NCBI GenBank assembly: GCA_947589095.1
Contig: CANQBX010000003.1
Location: forward strand, 29,404 to 93,403
Reading direction: 5' to 3'
DNA length: 64,000 nucleotides
From: an uncultured Lachnospiraceae bacterium
Lineage (GTDB): Bacteria; Bacillota; Clostridia; Lachnospirales; Lachnospiraceae
The notes beneath the pieces were generated by a model that saw only the letters and a list, made by a program, of their open reading frames with translations, did not search any database and was not told where the DNA came from. Shown here in pieces: positions 25,770 to 33,182 of this stretch; position 1 is the stretch's first letter, and every line of letters begins with the position of its first letter. The position numbers were made by a program, and so were the translations under genes.

Positions 25770-26375
25770 TTGAATCAAAAGGAGATTGCGCAAAAGGTAC
25801 TCAAAGACAACGGCGGAATAGCTAAAACCGCCGACTTTGCTGCGGTGGGCATAAAAAAATATGACGTGGCTGCCCTGTGCAAAAAAGGTTTTCTCGAACG
25901 GGTTCGGCGTGGAGTGTACCAATTGCCAGGCAATGATCAAATAACAGAGGAACAGCTGCTCCGCGAACTGCTGCCGCAGGGAATCGTTTGCATGGAGTCT
26001 GCGCTGTTTCATTACGGTTACAGCGATTTTGTGCCCCGTGTTTGGTCTGTCGCCGTACCGAGAACGGCGTCCCGTGCAGTTAGAAATATCGGAGAATTCC
26101 CGATCCGAGCCTATTACATTCAAAAGGAACATTTTTCAATTGGGAAAACCGTTGAAAACTTCAACGGTGTGATGCTCCCTGTATACGATCGGGAACGTAC
26201 CGTTTGCGATTGCTTCAAATATCGGACGAAGCTCGATAATGAAACCTTCAACAAGGCGTTGAATGCCTATGTCGCAGATGGCAAAAAAAACCTTGCCAAT
26301 CTTTCTCAGTATGCGAGAAAGATGAAGCTATATCCAAAGGTAATGAATGTGATGGAGGTGTTGCTGGGTGGCTGA
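25770..26375 (+). CDS. abiEi: AbiEi-type antitoxin and transcriptional regulator
   Basis: A 201-residue protein starting at TTG. The N-terminal winged helix (GGIAKTADFAAVGIKKYDVAALCKKG, LERVRRGVYQLPG) and the C-terminal region (ALFHYGYSDFVPRVWSVAVP, YDRERTVCDCFKYR) match AbiEi antitoxins of the type IV AbiE system. In characterised systems the protein represses its own promoter and counteracts the AbiEii nucleotidyltransferase. This copy appears complete, while the toxin gene that begins 7 nt before its stop is broken. Confidence 0.88.
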   Translation: MNQKEIAQKVLKDNGGIAKTADFAAVGIKKYDVAALCKKGFLERVRRGVYQLPGNDQITEEQLLRELLPQGIVCMESALFHYGYSDFVPRVWSVAVPRTASRAVRNIGEFPIRAYYIQKEHFSIGKTVENFNGVMLPVYDRERTVCDCFKYRTKLDNETFNKALNAYVADGKKNLANLSQYARKMKLYPKVMNVMEVLLGG

Positions 26376-26975
26376 TATTGCTGCGTCCGTGCTGGCAAGG
26401 CTGAAAAACAAAGCGAAAGAATGTGGCAGAAGCTATCAGTTATGTCTGCAGCTTTTTTGTCAGGAAGAATTTCTGCGCCGTTTCGAATTGACTTCGGTGT
26501 GGGTGACGTGATCGTACCGAAGCCGGAAAAACGCAAAATCCCGGCGCAGCTTGCGGAATTTGACCCACCGACTGTGAACACGTACTCGCTGGAAACTACT
26601 GTTGCCGAGAAGTTTGATGCTATCCTGAGCCTGATGGAGTTTTCCAGCCGGATGAAGGATTACTATGACATTTATTATCTGGCGCAGAAATTTAATTTTG
26701 ATGGGGCAACGCTCACCGAAGCGCTTAGAAAAACCTTCGAAAATCGTGGTCACACCTTTACGGCAGAACAATTTGAACAGGTTATGGATTTTGGCAGCGA
26801 TATGGAAATGCAGAAGAAATGGAAAGCGTTTGTCCGAAAAATTGATATCAAAATGGACGATTTCAGTACGGTTCTCGAAACAATAAAAACTTTTCTTTCT
26901 GAACCGTTTATAGCGGCAATAGGATACAAAGAATTAACGAAACAATGGTCTGGCCAAAATGGTGAATGGATATAA
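26368..26975 (+). pseudogene. abiEii: abiEii nucleotidyltransferase toxin, internally deleted and frameshifted
   Basis: The reading frame from GTG 26368 gives VADIAASVLARLKNKAKE...EEFLRR, the normal AbiEii N-terminus, then leaves frame near 26490 and stops at 26509-26511. Another frame picks up the AbiEii C-terminal half (RIDFGVGDVIVP, then TVAEKFDAILSLMEFSSRMKDYYDIYYLA) to 26975. Intact AbiEii proteins are about 280-300 residues; roughly 80-100 residues are missing, including the nucleotidyltransferase core with its GSxxxxxD-x-D-type motif. The toxin should be dead. Confidence 0.82.
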
Positions 26976-27065
26976 TGGTAATTCTTATTGCTTCAGTTTT
27001 AATTGGGCAGTGGAGACAGAACAGCGCTTAAAATCGAAAAGATAAAATGCAAATTTTTAAGACAT

Positions 27066-27307
27066 TTATGATTTCCCCAATATATGGGTAGACGCAAGAG
27101 AGCGTTTATTGTATGAATATAATGGATATTGTGTTTGCAGATGATAAAACAGTTTGTGATGTTTGGAAAGATTTATATGACAAATATCGTGTTTAAAATC
27201 CAAGTGAAACACAATTGGGATTAGTTAGCAAGTGGCAAACTCGGGATGGTTTTGGAAAAGAGAGTATTGAAAATGAGATAAGGATAGAAAAAGTTCAGAT
27301 GGAATGA
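27066..27307 (+). pseudogene. Multiply broken small ORF in the accessory island
   Basis: One frame near 27070-27130 reads DFPNIWVDARERLLYEYNGY. Another from ATG 27122 reads MDIVFADDKTVCDVWKDLYDK, has an in-frame TAA at 27194, then continues NPSETQLGLVSKWQTRDGFG to a TGA at 27305. These look like pieces of one decayed gene; no family is assigned. Confidence 0.4.
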
Positions 27308-27381
27308 TTGTAAAACCAATAGCAGGATGGTATACTATTCTTGTGGATACAGAATGGGTCGCAGGTTAGGGGGACTGTTTT

Positions 27382-27720
27382 ATGCTGAAAATGATGATCC
27401 GTATGAATGATCAAAAGATTAGGGCTGAGAGAAAATACCGTCCAGATGGAATCTACCGAACGATTGACCGGACATTTCTGCAGATGGGATTTCCGCGTAT
27501 GCAGGATTCTTCCGGCTTTCTGGTGTATTGTGATAACGGAAGTTCCAGAGATTACGGAAGATTTGGCAGGATCGTAAATACGTTAAAAAGACAACCGTGG
27601 TTTATGGATAATGTCGAGGTCTGGAGACTTTGTGACAGCGACGATTCCGATGACCCGAATGATTTTAATGAAGAGGATTTGCTGGGCCATTATAGACGGA
27701 AACAGGTAATGAGGGCATGA
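27382..27720 (+). CDS. Small VapD/Cas2-fold-like protein, first of a pair
   Basis: A 112-residue protein. After a short N-terminus it has a VapD-like pattern: an alpha helix IYRTIDRTFLQMGFPRMQDSSGFLVYCD, then FGRIVNTLKRQPWFMDNVEVWRL, resembling the helix-strand-helix of VapD ribonucleases (GFxxxQgSvY and LpWF). The C-terminus is acidic (DSDDSDDPNDFNEEDL). AGGGGGA precedes the ATG. The next gene starts 3 nt after this stop and has a similar pattern, so the two may act as partners, possibly toxin with antitoxin or a heterodimer. Assignment rests on motif-level similarity. Confidence 0.6.
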   Translation: MLKMMIRMNDQKIRAERKYRPDGIYRTIDRTFLQMGFPRMQDSSGFLVYCDNGSSRDYGRFGRIVNTLKRQPWFMDNVEVWRLCDSDDSDDPNDFNEEDLLGHYRRKQVMRA

Positions 27721-27723
27721 GTA

Positions 27724-28080
27724 TTGGAGAGAAAATACTTAAAAGCGATTAATTTTGATTTGGATACGCACCAGTTGGAAGAGTATTATCCGGGATCACG
27801 CTATAATCAGGCATATTATGATCTGAGGAGATTTTTTAAGAGCCATGGCTTTTCTCATCGGCAAGGTTCCGGATACATATCGAATTCAAAACTTTCGTCG
27901 GCCGATATTTATGATTTAATGGATGACCTGGGCAGGGAGTTTGAATGGATTGGTTTCTGCGTCAGGAAAATAGATGTTACCAACGTGGGGAGCCAACATG
28001 ACCTGACGGATCTTTTGACACCGACTGAGGAAATTAAAATAGATGGGGCGGAACTTTTGATGGAAAATAGTAATTCGTAA
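27724..28080 (+). CDS. VapD-family-like protein, second of a pair
   Basis: A 118-residue protein starting at TTG with a GAGGG-like site upstream. N-terminal strand KAINFDLDTHQLEEYY, helix YNQAYYDLRRFFKSHGFSHRQGSGYISNSKLS, second helix IYDLMDDLGREFEWIGFCVRKIDV: this follows VapD order closely, including the N-terminal Asp region and GFxxxQGSgY. VapD proteins are Cas2-related ribonucleases. The extension after residue 95 is not typical. Coupling to the upstream gene is tight. Confidence 0.65.
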   Translation: MERKYLKAINFDLDTHQLEEYYPGSRYNQAYYDLRRFFKSHGFSHRQGSGYISNSKLSSADIYDLMDDLGREFEWIGFCVRKIDVTNVGSQHDLTDLLTPTEEIKIDGAELLMENSNS

Positions 28081-28245
28081 GAAATACCATATTTTCGATA
28101 TGAAATTCCCTCAGGATTAATTTGTGAATGATCTATTTATGTATAGCCGATGTCTCGGAAGTACCGCCTTTGACCAGCGGAAAGTGAGAAGATATAGAAT
28201 ACAAGAAGGGTGTTACTGGCGTTCTTCTGGCATGAAAATTAATGA

Positions 28246-28300
28246 GACCAGCGAATGCATTTTTACAGATGCACACGCTGGTCCCATTTTTGCACTTTTT
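28246..28300. terminator. Bidirectional terminator at the right edge of the island
   Basis: GACCAGCG (28246-28253) pairs with CGCTGGTC (28276-28283); an inner ATGCA/TGCAT helix extends it. CCATTTTTG and a further T run follow on the plus strand. The 28081-28368 stretch holds no other supported gene. Confidence 0.65.
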
Positions 28301-28368
28301 TTTAGCAGATTGCCTTGAAGCCGGGCATTACGCCGCGGGCAACAATCGATTTTGCTCAGAAAGGCATT

Positions 28369-29868
28369 TTACAGGCAGCTTTTCATAACTGCATAAGCGC
28401 CGTCTGTCTCTACTGCCTTCAGAATCTTTGCAACTTCCGCCTCGAATCCCGGAATCTCAGACAGGTCGCAGCCCCAGAAGTCCGTATTCGTGCAGACCGC
28501 GTGGGTCAGGGCCTCGGCGGAATCGTCCTTGTGGCTGTAGTAGAATTCCAGCACCGCCCGGTCGTCGGAGATCGTGTAGGTGTCGCCCTTCGGACGGCTG
28601 GCGGTCAGGCCGGCGTCGGTCAGCTCGGTGCCGCGGTAGAACGCGATGTAGAATGCGAAGGAGGCGGTGATGCAGGCCGGAAGCTTCCCGAACTTGTCCA
28701 CATAGCCAAGGAGGGACGGCATCACGCGGGCCTTCCATTTGGATGTGGAGTTGAGGGAAATGGACAGCAGCGCGTGGTCGATGAACGGATTCTTGAAACG
28801 CTCCGTGACGGCCGCCGCGAAATCCAGGCACTCCTCCTTCGGCAGGGACAAGGTGGGAATGATCTCGTCGTAAATGGTCTTGCTCATGAAGCCCTGGATC
28901 ACTTCGTCGTTCATGCAGTCGCGGACGATGTCCTGGCCGGCCAGGTACGCGCCCATGATCATGGAGGTGTGGGCGCCGTTTAGGATGCGGACCTTTCTCT
29001 GCTTGTAGGGCTTATGGTTGTCGGTGATCAGGACCGGCAGGTCCGCCTCCGCGAACGGAAGCTCTTTCTTCAGGGAATCGGGGCCTTCGATGACCCAGAA
29101 GCCGAACACCTCGCCGGTGTCGATCAGATTGTCCTCGTAGCCGTTCTCTTCATTGATGGCCGCCGCTTCGCTGCGGGGATAGCCGGTGACGATCCGGTCC
29201 ACCAGGGTGGAGCAGAAGATATTTTCTTCTTTGATCCAGCGGACGAAATCTTCCGGCAGCTGCCACTGGGCGGCGTACTGAAGCACGCATTTCTCCAGCT
29301 CCTTGCCGTTGTCGTCGATGAGCTCGCAGGAAAGGAGCACAAAGCCCTTGCCGGCCTCGGAGCCAAACTTCTGGTAGCGGCGGTAGAGCAGCTGGGTCAG
29401 CTTGGCCGGGTAGCTGGACGGAGGCGTCTCTGTGAACGCGCAGCTGGGGTCATAGACGATGCCGGCCTCGGTGGTATTGCAGGCGATGTAGCGCAGGTCG
29501 GGATTGTCGGCGCAGGCCATGACGGCGTCGTAATCGCTGTAGCTGTTTAAGCAGCGGCTGACGCAGGAAATGATCCGCTTGTTGTTGACCTTCTGGCCGT
29601 TCTCGAAGCCGCGCAGATACAGGGTGTAGAGGCCCTCCTGCTCGTTGATGACATCGGCCAGGTTGAAGCCGCCGCGGTTGGGGATCGGCTGAACCAGCAC
29701 GACTTTGCTGTTAAAGCCGGCCTTTTCATTCATCATATCGATAAAATAGTCTACGAAGGCGCGCAGGAAATTACCCTCGCCGAACTGCAGCACCCGCTCC
29801 GGGGCGTCCTGCAGAAGGTAGCCGTCGTAGTTTAATTCTTTCAGAGTCTGGTAGCACAATTTTTTCAT
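28369..29868 (-). CDS. uxaB: Tagaturonate reductase
   Basis: A 499-residue member of the mannitol dehydrogenase superfamily. The N-terminal signature is VLQFGEGNFLRAFVDYFID; NTTEAGI follows the NAD-binding half; the catalytic Lys-Asn-His set lies in KVRILNGAHTSM. It reduces D-tagaturonate to D-altronate with NADH in galacturonate breakdown. It is last of the minus-strand operon uxaC-anmK-uxaA-uxaB, separated from uxaA by three copies of the 39-bp palindromic element. An AAGGAGGT site precedes the ATG. Confidence 0.94.
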   Translation of the reverse strand: MKKLCYQTLKELNYDGYLLQDAPERVLQFGEGNFLRAFVDYFIDMMNEKAGFNSKVVLVQPIPNRGGFNLADVINEQEGLYTLYLRGFENGQKVNNKRIISCVSRCLNSYSDYDAVMACADNPDLRYIACNTTEAGIVYDPSCAFTETPPSSYPAKLTQLLYRRYQKFGSEAGKGFVLLSCELIDDNGKELEKCVLQYAAQWQLPEDFVRWIKEENIFCSTLVDRIVTGYPRSEAAAINEENGYEDNLIDTGEVFGFWVIEGPDSLKKELPFAEADLPVLITDNHKPYKQRKVRILNGAHTSMIMGAYLAGQDIVRDCMNDEVIQGFMSKTIYDEIIPTLSLPKEECLDFAAAVTERFKNPFIDHALLSISLNSTSKWKARVMPSLLGYVDKFGKLPACITASFAFYIAFYRGTELTDAGLTASRPKGDTYTISDDRAVLEFYYSHKDDSAEALTHAVCTNTDFWGCDLSEIPGFEAEVAKILKAVETDGAYAVMKSCL

Positions 29869-29979
29869 GGATTTGTACCTCCTTGATAATCATTTTTTTA
29901 TGGCGGTCAGCCGTATTAAAACGGCAGGCTGTACAGGCAGCTGCCGCATACAGAAAATTCGGTGCGGCAGAAGTTCTGT

Positions 29980-30096
29980 TTTCCATGCGAACAAAGCGCT
30001 GATGACGCATTGCTTGTATTTCTATGCAAGCGGGCTGCCAACACACCCTGTTTGTATTTCCGTGCAAGCGGGGCGCCAGAGACACTCTGCTTGTAT
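29980..30096. repeat. 39-bp palindromic element, three tandem copies (locus 4)
   Basis: Left arms begin at 29988, 30027 and 30065; loops are CTGATGA, CCAACAC and CCAGAGA. The last unit abuts the uxaA stop codon at 30097. They occupy half of the uxaA-uxaB spacer. Confidence 0.8.
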
Positions 30097-31581
30097 TTAC
30101 AGCGTCACTCCCTGCTTAAAAATCGCCATATCGTGGAAGCCGGCTTTCTCGGACTTGACTTCCTCGCCGGAGGCCACCGCGATTACGTAGTCGAACAGCC
30201 GGTCGCGAAGCTCGGCGGGATCCGTTCCCTCTACCAGCACGCCGCAGTTGAAGTCGATCCAGTTGTTTTTCTTCGTGTTCAGCGCCGAATTGCTGGAGAT
30301 CTTCACCGTGGGCACCGGGGAGGCGAAGGGCGTGCCGCGTCCCGTGGTGAACAGGACGATGTGGGCGCCGGACGCCGCCAGGGCCGTGGACGCCACCAGG
30401 TCGTTGCCGGGAGCGCTTAACAGATTCAGACCCTTCTCGCTCACCTGCTCGCCGTAGGCCAGGACGCCGCGCACCGGCGCGCTGCCGGATTTCTGGGTGC
30501 AGCCCATGGACTTGTCCTCCAGCGTGGAGATGCCGCCCTTCTTGTTGCCAGGGGACGGATTCTCGTAAATGGTCTGGTTATGGCTGGTGAAATAGTTCTT
30601 GAAATCATTGATCAGGGCCACCGTCTTCTCGAAAAGGGCCTCGTTCTCGCAGCGGTTCATCAGCAGGGTCTCCGCGCCGAACATTTCCGGCACCTCCGTC
30701 AGGATCGTGGTGCCGCCCTTGCTGATCAGCAGGTCGGAGAACGCGCCCACGGTCGGATTGGCCGTGATGCCGGACAGTCCGTCGGAACCGCCGCATTTCA
30801 TGCCGATGATCAGCTCGCTGACGTCGATGGGTTCCCTGGAAAATGTCTTCGCGTAATCGGCCAGCTCTTCCACAAGCGCCAGTCCGTCGGCGATCTCGTC
30901 GTCCGATTCCTGGGATACCAGGAATTTGACGCGGCGCTCGTCGTAGGGGCCGATGTATTTCTTCAGTTCGCCGATGTTGCTGTTCTCACAGCCCAGGCCC
31001 AGAACCAGCACGCCGCCGGCGTTGGGGTGGCCTATCAGATCCGCGAGGATCGTGCGGGTGTGCTCCTGGTCGTCGCCCATCTGGGAGCAGCCGTAGGGGT
31101 GGGGGAAGGCGGCGATGGCTTCGACGCTTCCGCCGACCAGAGACTGTGCCTTCCGCTCGATGGCCGTAGCCACGTTATTCACGCAGCCAACGGTGGGGAT
31201 GATCCAGATCTCGTTGCGGACGCCCACCTTGCCGTTCTCACGCCGGTAGCCCTTAAAGAATCGCTTCTCCGTGGGCGGCAGCTCGACCGCTTCCCTGTCG
31301 TAGGTGTAGGTCAGCAGATCGCCCAGTGCTGTCTTCATGTTATGGACGTGGATCCACTGGCCTGCTTTTACCGGCTCTTTCGTGATACCGATGGGGTAGC
31401 CGTACTTGATGACCGGTTCTCCTTCCTTCAGATCCCTCAGCGCGAACTTGTGGCCCTGGGGGATGTCCTCGGCCAGAGTGACGGTCACATCACCGACGGA
31501 GATCTCCGTTCCGGCGCTTAAGGGGCGCAGGGCGACGGCGACCTTGTCGTCGGGATGAATGCGGATAAATGATTGTTCCAT
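30097..31581 (-). CDS. uxaA: Altronate dehydratase
   Basis: A 494-residue UxaA-family lyase. The N-terminal about 90 residues form a SAF-like domain; the catalytic part includes GYRRENGKVGVRNEIWI, FPHPYGCSQMGDD and GMKCGGSDGLSGITANP with conserved Cys residues for metal or cluster binding. It dehydrates D-altronate to 2-keto-3-deoxy-D-gluconate. ATG 31581 is preferred over 31620 because CAGGAGGT lies upstream of it. It is the third gene of the uxaC operon. Confidence 0.94.
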   Translation of the reverse strand: MEQSFIRIHPDDKVAVALRPLSAGTEISVGDVTVTLAEDIPQGHKFALRDLKEGEPVIKYGYPIGITKEPVKAGQWIHVHNMKTALGDLLTYTYDREAVELPPTEKRFFKGYRRENGKVGVRNEIWIIPTVGCVNNVATAIERKAQSLVGGSVEAIAAFPHPYGCSQMGDDQEHTRTILADLIGHPNAGGVLVLGLGCENSNIGELKKYIGPYDERRVKFLVSQESDDEIADGLALVEELADYAKTFSREPIDVSELIIGMKCGGSDGLSGITANPTVGAFSDLLISKGGTTILTEVPEMFGAETLLMNRCENEALFEKTVALINDFKNYFTSHNQTIYENPSPGNKKGGISTLEDKSMGCTQKSGSAPVRGVLAYGEQVSEKGLNLLSAPGNDLVASTALAASGAHIVLFTTGRGTPFASPVPTVKISSNSALNTKKNNWIDFNCGVLVEGTDPAELRDRLFDYVIAVASGEEVKSEKAGFHDMAIFKQGVTL

Positions 31582-31701
31582 AGGTGATACCTCCTGTGGG
31601 AGTTGAGTAATGCAGTGCAAATATAATCTGTATAATTGGAAAAACGATGTATCCGGCCTGCCCGCGCATCAGGTCTGTACCGGCGCGTTCAGGAAAAACA
31701 G

Positions 31702-32946
31702 TTACCCCGGAACGGAAATCTTCCCCATGACCGACGCCTTCTTTGCACCGGTAACGCCGGGCAGCGAGTTGACGTGACCTCGGATGCACAGGTCAGCCAT
31801 CAGCGCGAAAGCAATCGCTTCCTTGGCGTCGCTGCTTTCGCCGAGATCTTCCTGGGTCTTCACGGCGACGCCATAGGAGGCAAAACGCCGTGACAGGAAG
31901 GAAAGGAGCGTCCGGTTGTAGCTTCCGCCTCCGCCCACGATCAGTTCGGACGCATGATGCTTCGGCAGAACATAGCGTTCGTAGGCGTCCGCAATGGACC
32001 AGGCCGTCAGGTCGGTTACAGTGGCGAGCAGATCAGCGGGGGAGAGCTTCCTTCCGCGTCCCTGGCACCAGTCCAGAATTTTCTGCGTGTACTGCAGCCC
32101 GAACCGTTCCCGGCCCGTGCTTTTGGGAAGCGGCAGCGTATAGTATTCGTCCTTCCGGAGAAGCGCCAGCAGTTCCTGGCTAACGCTTCCCTGCGCGGCC
32201 ATTTCCCCGCCTGCGTCGTAGCTTTTCGCTCCGCCTGTCAGGGCGGAGACTGTTGCGTCGATGATCATGTTGCCGGGGCCGGTGTCGAAAGCGTAGACGT
32301 CTTCCGGTCCGGCAGCGGCGGGAAGCACGGTCATGTTGCCGATCCCGCCGATATTCTGCAGAAGGATCGTCTCGTCCTCCCTGCGGTAGAGCAGGTATTC
32401 GGAGAACGGTACCAGCGGCGCCCCCTGGCCGCCTGCAGCCATATCCGCCACCCGGAAATCCGTGACCGTCAGGACGCCGGTGCGTTCCGCGATGACGGCG
32501 CCTTCGCCGATCTGTACCGTACAGCGGACCGGGTAGCCGTCTTTGTCACAGACCGCCGGTTCATGCCAGATGGTCTGGCCATGGGAGCCGATCACATCGA
32601 TGTCTTCCGGCCTGCGCCCAGCCTTCCGGATCACCGAGAGGGCCGCTTCCGCGTAAAGCTCGCCCAGCAGGAAATTCATGTAGCCGATCCGGTCTACGGT
32701 AGAAGTCTCCGGGCGGAACAGTTCAAAGATCTGCCGCCGGACGTCCGGCGGAAACGGTTTGTTCTCAAAGGCCAGCAGGCGCACCCGCGGCCGTTCGGCA
32801 CTTCCGGATATCTCCACCAGGGCGGCGTCGATGCCGTCCACGGAGGTGCCGGACATCATGCCGACGGCCAGACGGGAAGGTTTATTGTTTCCATGCAGGC
32901 AGGGCGTCAGTGACGCTCTGCTCGCATTCAAGTCGCTGAGAATCAT
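31702..32946 (-). CDS. anmK: Anhydro-N-acetylmuramic acid kinase with a repeat-derived N-terminus
   Basis: A 414-residue AnmK. The conserved body starts SRLAVGMMSGTSVDGIDAAL and contains IGSHGQTIWHEP, FDTGPGNMIIDA and ELIVGGGGSYN. It phosphorylates and opens 1,6-anhydro-MurNAc in cell-wall recycling. The first about 22 residues (MILSDLNASRASLTPCLHGN) are not AnmK-like: they are encoded by a copy of the 39-bp palindromic element. An AGAGGA site before ATG 32946 supports that start, and no ATG fits between element and body. Its place in a hexuronate operon is odd. Confidence 0.9.
   Translation of the reverse strand: MILSDLNASRASLTPCLHGNNKPSRLAVGMMSGTSVDGIDAALVEISGSAERPRVRLLAFENKPFPPDVRRQIFELFRPETSTVDRIGYMNFLLGELYAEAALSVIRKAGRRPEDIDVIGSHGQTIWHEPAVCDKDGYPVRCTVQIGEGAVIAERTGVLTVTDFRVADMAAGGQGAPLVPFSEYLLYRREDETILLQNIGGIGNMTVLPAAAGPEDVYAFDTGPGNMIIDATVSALTGGAKSYDAGGEMAAQGSVSQELLALLRKDEYYTLPLPKSTGRERFGLQYTQKILDWCQGRGRKLSPADLLATVTDLTAWSIADAYERYVLPKHHASELIVGGGGSYNRTLLSFLSRRFASYGVAVKTQEDLGESSDAKEAIAFALMADLCIRGHVNSLPGVTGAKKASVMGKISVPG
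32890..32928. repeat. 39-bp palindromic element inside the anmK N-terminus (locus 5)
   Basis: CAGGCAGGGCG (32896-32906), loop TCAGTGA, CGCTCTGCTCG (32914-32924). It is read in frame on the minus strand, giving SRASLTPCLHGN, close to the repeats in the 17.3-19.1 kb serine hydrolase. Confidence 0.8.
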
Positions 32947-33103
32947 GATGTGTATCCTCTAAATCATGTTCCGAAAGAAATATGTACCGGTATCGGCGGT
33001 TCGCGCGGGGCAATCTGTTCTTCTGCACGGCAGGCTGCACATATGCTGTCTCACTGGAAATTGCGTCTTGTGAGACAAATGTGCTCATCACGGTGATTTC
33101 TGT

Positions 33104-33182
33104 ATTTCTATGCAAGAAGAGCGCCGGTGACGCTCTTCTTGTATTTCCATGCAGGCAAGGCGCCAGTGACGCTTTGCTTGTA
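33104..33182. repeat. 39-bp palindromic element, two tandem copies (locus 6)
   Basis: Unit 1 is a perfect hairpin: CAAGAAGAGCG (33113-33123), loop CCGGTGA, CGCTCTTCTTG (33131-33141). Unit 2 starts at 33152 with loop CCAGTGA. The end abuts the uxaC stop at 33183. The rest of this spacer has a 7-bp inverted repeat, GTCTCAC...GTGAGAC, near 33045-33077. Confidence 0.85.

Noticed and set aside
28124..28318. A 64-codon plus-strand ORF in the spacer before uxaB
   Set aside because: It runs through a terminator hairpin, has no ribosome site and no recognisable features.
29980..33182. Repeats considered as a CRISPR array
   Set aside because: Units follow each other without unique spacers, they are palindromic over their full length, and no cas genes are present.
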